DNA of 8,628 nucleotides, from the NCBI GenBank assembly GCA_028679775.1, contig JAJRAX010000106.1, positions 1 to 8,628 of the forward strand, written 5' to 3'. The DNA comes from Methanothrix sp. Lineage in GTDB: Archaea; Halobacteriota; Methanosarcinia; Methanotrichales; Methanotrichaceae. The translations under genes and the position numbers were made by a program. Below, piece by piece: positions 5,267 to 8,628 of the stretch. Below the pieces are notes generated by a model. That model saw only the letters and a list, made by a program, of their open reading frames with translations, searched no databases and had not been told where the DNA came from. How positions within the stretch are numbered: the stretch's first letter is position 1; each line of letters opens with the position of its first letter.

Positions 5267-6049
5267 TCACATGAGAGAGATATCCCTTGATAAAACGGAG
5301 ATGGTCGCAGTCGCAATCAGATAAAGAGCCACGGCGATTATCTGGCGGGGGGCCGCTCTGTTTTCCTCTTCCATGAGACCTAGCTTGCCATCGTAGCAGC
5401 GAGAGTCCATTGCAACTATGAGCCTCTCTCCCTGCTCCCAAGAACGCAAGAAGAGGACGCTGGATAACATTGCAAAGGATGTGAGAGAGCTTCTTGCCCT
5501 GGCATCACCCAGACGCATCACCTGAGCGCAGTGGATCCTAGAAGCCTGATCCAGGAAGACGAAGATGTATCTGTAGATCATCATGGACAACTCAATGACC
5601 GACTCAGGGATATGCAGGGATTTGAGCGTTGCGAAGATTTCAATCATCGGTGTTGTCAGAGCTATGAAAAACAGCGAGCACATGCCACCAAAAGTTCTGG
5701 AGATGAGAAGAATAGCTAGCTCTGCACCATCCTCTCGCAAGGAGAAGGTCGTGCCGAAGAGCTGCATAGAATAGAGAGGCTGGCCCGCGCCATGCATGAA
5801 GGCCACTACGACCGCGCTGATCAGGGCGAAGGAGAGGGGCACTAGCAGTAGCCGTGAGTAGATTCGTCCTGGAATCTTAGCCAGGACCAATATGGCGAGA
5901 CTTAGGGTTAAGGCCACGAACAATGGGGCAACAGGCGTTGTAGATGATACAGAAATCAGGATGCAGCCAATCCCCAAGAGCAGCTTGAGATGAGGGCTAG
6001 TCTCTCGCAGGGCATTGCTATGGGCATAATCGTCTAGGATGTCATGCAT
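5267..6049 (-). CDS. cbiQ: CbiQ, ECF-type cobalt transporter transmembrane (T) subunit
   Basis: CbiQ is the membrane subunit that couples ATP hydrolysis by CbiO to the substrate unit CbiM. The 260-residue protein has several hydrophobic segments (about 21-57, 65-85, 108-133 and 238-254, with shorter ones between). It carries the family's cytoplasmic coupling region: SRIHCAQVMRLGDARA (170-185) and AMDSRCYDG (213-221), the latter matching the usual A-M-x-x-R-G-Y-x-G motif with Cys in place of Gly. The ATG at 6049 was chosen over the longer in-frame reading from 6223 because that extension runs through cbiN and is not CbiQ-like. GAAGGAT lies 5 nt upstream as Shine-Dalgarno, overlapping the end of cbiN, whose stop is only 4 nt before this start. 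cbiO follows after 7 nt. Confidence 0.93.
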   Translation of the reverse strand: MHDILDDYAHSNALRETSPHLKLLLGIGCILISVSSTTPVAPLFVALTLSLAILVLAKIPGRIYSRLLLVPLSFALISAVVVAFMHGAGQPLYSMQLFGTTFSLREDGAELAILLISRTFGGMCSLFFIALTTPMIEIFATLKSLHIPESVIELSMMIYRYIFVFLDQASRIHCAQVMRLGDARARSSLTSFAMLSSVLFLRSWEQGERLIVAMDSRCYDGKLGLMEEENRAAPRQIIAVALYLIATATISVLSRDISLM

Positions 6050-6053
6050 TCGA

Positions 6054-6383
6054 CTATCCTTCTCTCTTCCGGGCGGAGTTGTCTTTTTTAGCATTCTCAA
6101 CTGCTCGATAGTAACCCAAGAAATAGCCGATGATGAGGCTGCCGATGGCCGCCTGCAAGGCAAAAAGGAGACTTTCGATCTCGCCGCTCGGTGGCTGGTA
6201 GATTGACGAAAACCAGGGGACATAGGTTCCGCCGGTGATTTGTGAGATCACATTCTCTGCCTGGCTGTCTGCGCCGCTCCACTCGTGATTTCCGCTGGAG
6301 CTGACAGCGAGAAAGGTGGCGATGAAGAGCCCAATCACAGCCAGAGCAATGTGCTCCAGCTTTATGCCAAAACCTCGTTTCAT
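6054..6383 (-). CDS. cbiN: CbiN, cobalt transporter small membrane subunit
   Basis: CbiN is the small auxiliary membrane protein needed for CbiM-dependent metal loading. The 109-residue protein has two membrane helices (about 11-28 and 75-92) separated by an extracytoplasmic loop. The end of that loop carries the family hallmark PWFSSIYQPPSGEIESLLFALQ (56-77, interrupted here only for reading). The hallmark supports the cobalt-type CbiMNQO class rather than NikMNQO, where a different small subunit is common. A longer open frame in the same phase extends back to 7037, but the family start and the ATGA overlap define ATG 6383. The start codon overlaps the cbiM stop (TCATGA at 6385-6380), a sign of translational coupling. 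A charged tail (KKDNSARKREG) ends the protein. Confidence 0.92.
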   Translation of the reverse strand: MKRGFGIKLEHIALAVIGLFIATFLAVSSSGNHEWSGADSQAENVISQITGGTYVPWFSSIYQPPSGEIESLLFALQAAIGSLIIGYFLGYYRAVENAKKDNSARKREG

Positions 6384-7072
6384 GACATGGCCTCCTTCAG
6401 CCTTTTTATGGTGCTCTGTGTGACGACATTCATCCTCAGCAGCACATCGCTTCTCAAAGCGACGATGTACTTGAACATCAAAGCAGTCACCACTCCCTCC
6501 ACTATGGCCAGTGGAATCTGGGTTATGGCAAACACTGCTGCAAATGCCTCGAAAGACGTTATGGTTCCTGTTGCCGAGGGAAAGGCAAGAGCAAGCTGAA
6601 TGGATGTGACCAGGTAGGTGGCCCAGTCGGCCAAGGTCGCAGCCAGGAAGACTGATAGGTAGAGATGCAGTCTTGCTTTTGTGGCAGCTTTGTAGACCAG
6701 GTATCCCACCGTCGGACCTGCAATGCCCATAGAGAATGTGTTTGCCCCGAGGGTGGTGAGGCCGCCATGAGCCAGAAACACTGCCTGGTAGACGAGCACG
6801 ATCACAGCCAGGACAGATGTTATCCAGGGGCCGAAGAGGATAGCACCCATTCCAGTGCCAGTGGGATGAGAGCAGCTTCCGGTGACGGAGGGAAGTTTCA
6901 GGGAGGAGAGGACGAAGACGAAGGCCCCAGCCACAGCCAGCAAGGGCAGAGTCTCTCGGCTGTCCTTTATCATCTTGTTCATTCTGTAAACGCCGTAAGC
7001 CACCACGGGAAGGGAGAGACCAAACCAGATCTCCCACCAGGGATGAGGGAGAAAGCCCTCCATTATGTGCAT
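6380..7072 (-). CDS. cbiM: CbiM, cobalt transporter substrate-binding membrane subunit
   Basis: CbiM is the substrate-specific membrane component that selects Co2+ (or Ni2+ in NikM relatives). The 230-residue protein starts MHIMEGFLPHPWW. In structurally studied NikM/CbiM proteins the free N-terminus and His2 bind the metal, together with a histidine in a conserved loop; here that is probably H69 in GSCSHPTGTGMG. About six or seven hydrophobic segments follow. Other conserved stretches are HGGLTTLGANTFSMGIAGP and FAITQIPLAIVEG. Because Met1 and His2 must be exact, the start is secure. GAGGTGA (7083-7077) lies 4 nt ahead of the ATG, a strong Shine-Dalgarno. It is the first gene of the operon; its stop overlaps the cbiN start. 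The metal (Co versus Ni) is not settled by sequence. Confidence 0.95.
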   Translation of the reverse strand: MHIMEGFLPHPWWEIWFGLSLPVVAYGVYRMNKMIKDSRETLPLLAVAGAFVFVLSSLKLPSVTGSCSHPTGTGMGAILFGPWITSVLAVIVLVYQAVFLAHGGLTTLGANTFSMGIAGPTVGYLVYKAATKARLHLYLSVFLAATLADWATYLVTSIQLALAFPSATGTITSFEAFAAVFAITQIPLAIVEGVVTALMFKYIVALRSDVLLRMNVVTQSTIKRLKEAMS

Positions 7073-7076
7073 CTCG

Positions 7077-7083
7077 TCACCTC
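7077..7083 (-). promoter_or_regulatory. Strong Shine-Dalgarno of cbiM
   Basis: GAGGTGA on the minus strand, 4 nt before the cbiM ATG, matches the archaeal 16S rRNA tail well. It fixes the start that gives the metal-binding MHI N-terminus. It contrasts with larB, EndoQ and xseA, whose starts have no such site. Confidence 0.75.
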
Positions 7084-7102
7084 AAGTGGCTCATGCATTC
7101 AT

Positions 7103-7116
7103 CCATATAAGGTTTT
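7103..7116 (-). promoter_or_regulatory. Predicted promoter of cbiMNQO
   Basis: On the minus strand AAAACCTTATATGG combines an A-rich BRE-like element with a TATA box (TTATAT). The box centre is about 35 nt from the cbiM ATG, giving a predicted start near 7081-7083 and a leader of roughly 10 nt that begins at the Shine-Dalgarno. Such a short leader leaves no room for a riboswitch. ATGCAT (7093-7098), between box and start, is a small palindrome that could be part of a repressor site. Confidence 0.5.
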
Positions 7117-7172
7117 CTTGTGTTAGGACCAAATTAGTTTAACAACCACTTTCGCATCGCTTATGAATCGCC

Positions 7173-7180
7173 TTTAAATA
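7173..7180 (+). promoter_or_regulatory. Predicted promoter of xseAB
   Basis: TTTAAATA is a good archaeal TATA box. Its centre is about 26 nt before position 7203 and 29 nt before the TTG start codon, so the mRNA should have a leader of zero to a few bases. It is divergent from the cbiM promoter in the same ~130-bp spacer. Confidence 0.55.
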
Positions 7181-7186
7181 TTTCAC

Positions 7187-7197
7187 CCGTTTAACGG
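7187..7197. promoter_or_regulatory. Candidate operator (CCGTTTAACGG)
   Basis: CCGTT-T-AACGG is a perfect 5-bp inverted repeat placed between the xseA TATA box and its start codon, where a bound repressor would block polymerase. The core GTTTAAC recurs once at 7137-7143. No known regulator site is recognised. Confidence 0.3.
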
Positions 7198-7205
7198 ATT
7201 TCATC

Positions 7206-8411
7206 TTGACCCAAATATTCACAGTCTCTGAGCTGAATTTAAGGATATCAGATCGCCTGGATGGTGATGTTCGCCTGCATGACCTCTGGGCGCGTGGCGA
7301 GGTATCCAACTATCTTCACCATCGATCAGGGCACAGATACTTCACCCTCAAGGACCAGAACTCTCAGATCTCCTGCGTCCTCTTCAAGAATAACGGCCTA
7401 TCTCTCGACTTTGATCTGGCGGATGGCAAGAACGTCATGGTCTTTGGAGATATTGCTGTTTACAGGCCGCAGGGTAGAGTGCAACTGGTGGCCCGAGGCA
7501 TAAAGAAGGACGAGGGGCTGGGGTACAGGCACCAACAACTCGAACAGCTCAAGAAGAAACTGGCCTCTGAAGGGCTTTTCGCATCAGAACGTAAGCGTGC
7601 TCTGCCCCGCTATCCTGAGCGAATAGGCATTGTCACATCTCCACAGGGGGCGGCGCTGCATGATGTCATTCGAACTCTCGGCTCATATCCCGCGAGGATC
7701 ATCATCTCACCGGCCCAGGTGCAGGGAGAGGAAGCCGAGAAGAGCATCGCTTCTGCCATCATGGCCTTGAGGGGCAAAACTGATGTGATCATCGTCTGTC
7801 GCGGAGGAGGATCGACGGAAGATCTGTGGTGCTTCAACTCCGAGATCGTAGCTCGCGCAATATTTGCATGCGACGCGCCAGTCATCTCGGCCATCGGCCA
7901 TGAAACTGATGTTACAATCGCCGATTATGTAGCTGACCTGCGGGCTGCGACGCCTACAGCAGCGGCCAAAATGGCTGTCCCGGATGCAGAGGAGCTAAAG
8001 CAATCCCTCAGCGTCACTGAGGTTCGGATGGTTCGCGCCCTGTGGACGATCCTGGAGAGACGGGAAGAACGTCTGGATTATCTCATGAATGCCGTCTCAG
8101 CCAAGAGGATGTACTCTTTGGCGCAGGATGCCCGACAGCGTCTGGACTATCTGAGCGAGAGGCTGGAGGCAGCTGAGGCCAGAGAGCTGCAGACTCACAG
8201 GAGTCGTCTGGAGCTGGCACAGGGACGGCTGATAGCTGTCGGCCCGCGCGCCACACTCTCGCGCGGCTATGCCATCGCCCGCTCTGCCGATGGCTTGATA
8301 CTGACCGCCCAAGATGCCCAGCCTGGGCAGGAGATAGAGCTGATCCTCGGAAGAGGAAGGCTACTGTGTAGAGTTTTGGAGTGCCGGGAGGAGAAGGAGG
8401 CAATGCAATGA
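7206..8411 (+). CDS. xseA: Exodeoxyribonuclease VII large subunit
   Basis: XseA is the catalytic subunit of exonuclease VII, which degrades single-stranded DNA from both ends into oligonucleotides. The 401-residue protein has an N-terminal OB fold (FTVSELNLRI; GEVSNYLHHRSGHRYFTLKD, 31-50; SCVLF, 56-60). The catalytic core follows: RIGIVTSPQGAALHDV (139-154), CRGGGSTEDLWCFN (198-211) and VISAIGHETDVTIADYVADL (226-245). A helical coiled region (about 260-340) holds the XseB-binding part, and LSRGYAIARSADG (351-363) lies in the C-terminal domain. It is somewhat shorter than the ~450-residue bacterial enzymes, mainly in the helical region. TTG 7206 is the only usable start: in-frame TGA lies at 7164-7166 with no ATG or GTG between. 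There is no Shine-Dalgarno, and TATA spacing suggests a leaderless message. A mainly bacterial enzyme in an archaeon suggests an old transfer. Confidence 0.95.
   Translation: MTQIFTVSELNLRISDRLDGDVRLHDLWARGEVSNYLHHRSGHRYFTLKDQNSQISCVLFKNNGLSLDFDLADGKNVMVFGDIAVYRPQGRVQLVARGIKKDEGLGYRHQQLEQLKKKLASEGLFASERKRALPRYPERIGIVTSPQGAALHDVIRTLGSYPARIIISPAQVQGEEAEKSIASAIMALRGKTDVIIVCRGGGSTEDLWCFNSEIVARAIFACDAPVISAIGHETDVTIADYVADLRAATPTAAAKMAVPDAEELKQSLSVTEVRMVRALWTILERREERLDYLMNAVSAKRMYSLAQDARQRLDYLSERLEAAEARELQTHRSRLELAQGRLIAVGPRATLSRGYAIARSADGLILTAQDAQPGQEIELILGRGRLLCRVLECREEKEAMQ
7227..7242 (+). repeat. 16-bp exact direct repeat, copy 1 (inside xseA)
   Basis: TCTGAGCTGAATTTAA occurs here, encoding the conserved SELN segment of XseA, and again exactly at 8611-8626 across the xseB stop codon. 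The match is 16 of 16; flanking bases differ on both sides. Confidence 0.6.
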
Positions 8412-8620
8412 CCAAAGAAGAGAAGATCGGCCTGGAAGAAGCAATGGATGATCTTGAAGAGATCGTCGAGGTGCTGGAAGAAGGAAAGATGACCCTGGAA
8501 GAGAGCCTGGATCTCTACGAAAAGGGAATGAAGCGGGTCAAGCTCTGTCAGGCCCGGTTGCAGAGCGCCGAGAAGAGGATCGAGAGCCTGACTGGTGAGC
8601 TGCCGCCAGATCTGAGCTGA
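8408..8620 (+). CDS. xseB: Exodeoxyribonuclease VII small subunit
   Basis: XseB is the small helical subunit, several copies of which bind the long helical arm of XseA and are needed for activity. The 70-residue protein matches the family along its length: LEEAMDDLEEIVEVLEEGKM, then TLEESLDLYEKGMKRVKLCQ, then the C-terminal helix ARLQSAEKRIESL. It forms two acidic, leucine-spaced amphipathic helices. The ATG at 8408 overlaps the xseA stop (ATGA), and AGGAGG (8394-8399) lies 8 nt upstream, so translation is coupled. A GTG at 8381 in the same frame would add nine residues but lies inside xseA and lacks support. Confidence 0.93.
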   Translation: MTKEEKIGLEEAMDDLEEIVEVLEEGKMTLEESLDLYEKGMKRVKLCQARLQSAEKRIESLTGELPPDLS

Positions 8621-8626
8621 ATTTAA
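8611..8626 (+). repeat. 16-bp exact direct repeat, copy 2 (end of xseB)
   Basis: The same 16 bp as 7227-7242. This copy contains the xseB stop codon, and its GAATTTAA end could double as the start of a TATA region for the next gene, beyond the window. Confidence 0.6.
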
Positions 8627-8628
8627 AA

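Noticed and set aside
6054..7037. A 327-codon minus-strand open frame covering cbiN and most of cbiM
   Set aside because: Only its last 109 codons are CbiN; the rest is out of phase with CbiM and has a low-complexity, non-protein-like composition.
7085..7205. Cobalamin riboswitch or NikR site ahead of cbiM
   Set aside because: The predicted leader is only about 10 nt, no B12-box-like sequence is visible, and no GTATGA/TCATAC half-sites were found.
1..8628. CRISPR array
   Set aside because: No regularly spaced repeats of 20-40 bp were seen.

Overview
The window looks like the chromosome of a methanogenic archaeon, probably a Methanothrix/Methanosaeta-like member of the Methanosarcinales. This rests on four things: a PHP-type EndoQ nuclease ending in an archaeal PCNA-binding tail; archaeal TATA boxes about 25-29 nt ahead of first genes that lack a Shine-Dalgarno; LarB and a cobalt ECF-type transporter; and a bacterial-type exonuclease VII pair, which is known in some Methanosarcinales. 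The lineage is inferred from gene content, not from a search.

Layout. Positions 1-173 look like the right end of an IS200/IS605 element whose body (tnpB) lies to the left of the window. Next come two minus-strand genes in one unit: EndoQ (1151-2359) and a membrane-anchored, sequon-rich exported protein (185-1135). EndoQ is divergent from larB (2422-3201, plus). A nearly symmetric double TATA box at 2385-2397 serves both. Positions 3202-4083 form an AT-rich accessory pocket. It holds one unrecognised zinc-knuckle gene (3334-3846, minus), several inverted repeats, and two candidate structured small RNAs with their own TATA boxes. A minus-strand cobalt (or nickel) uptake operon follows, transcribed cbiM-cbiN-cbiQ-cbiO (7072 down to 4084), with overlapping or nearly touching genes. 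Divergent from it, xseA-xseB (7206-8620, plus) encode exonuclease VII.

How the genes work together. CbiM, CbiN, CbiQ and CbiO form a complete transition-metal importer. CbiO carries an extra cysteine-rich C-terminal region of about 105 residues. LarB makes the precursor of the nickel-pincer cofactor, so a metal transporter and a metal-cofactor gene lie close together, though in convergent units. EndoQ (cuts at deaminated bases) and ExoVII (single-strand degradation) are both DNA-repair nucleases but belong to separate units.

The least explained parts are the possible TnpB guide-RNA end at the left edge, the 3202-4083 pocket, the CbiO tail and the exported protein beside EndoQ. No tRNA, rRNA or CRISPR array was seen.
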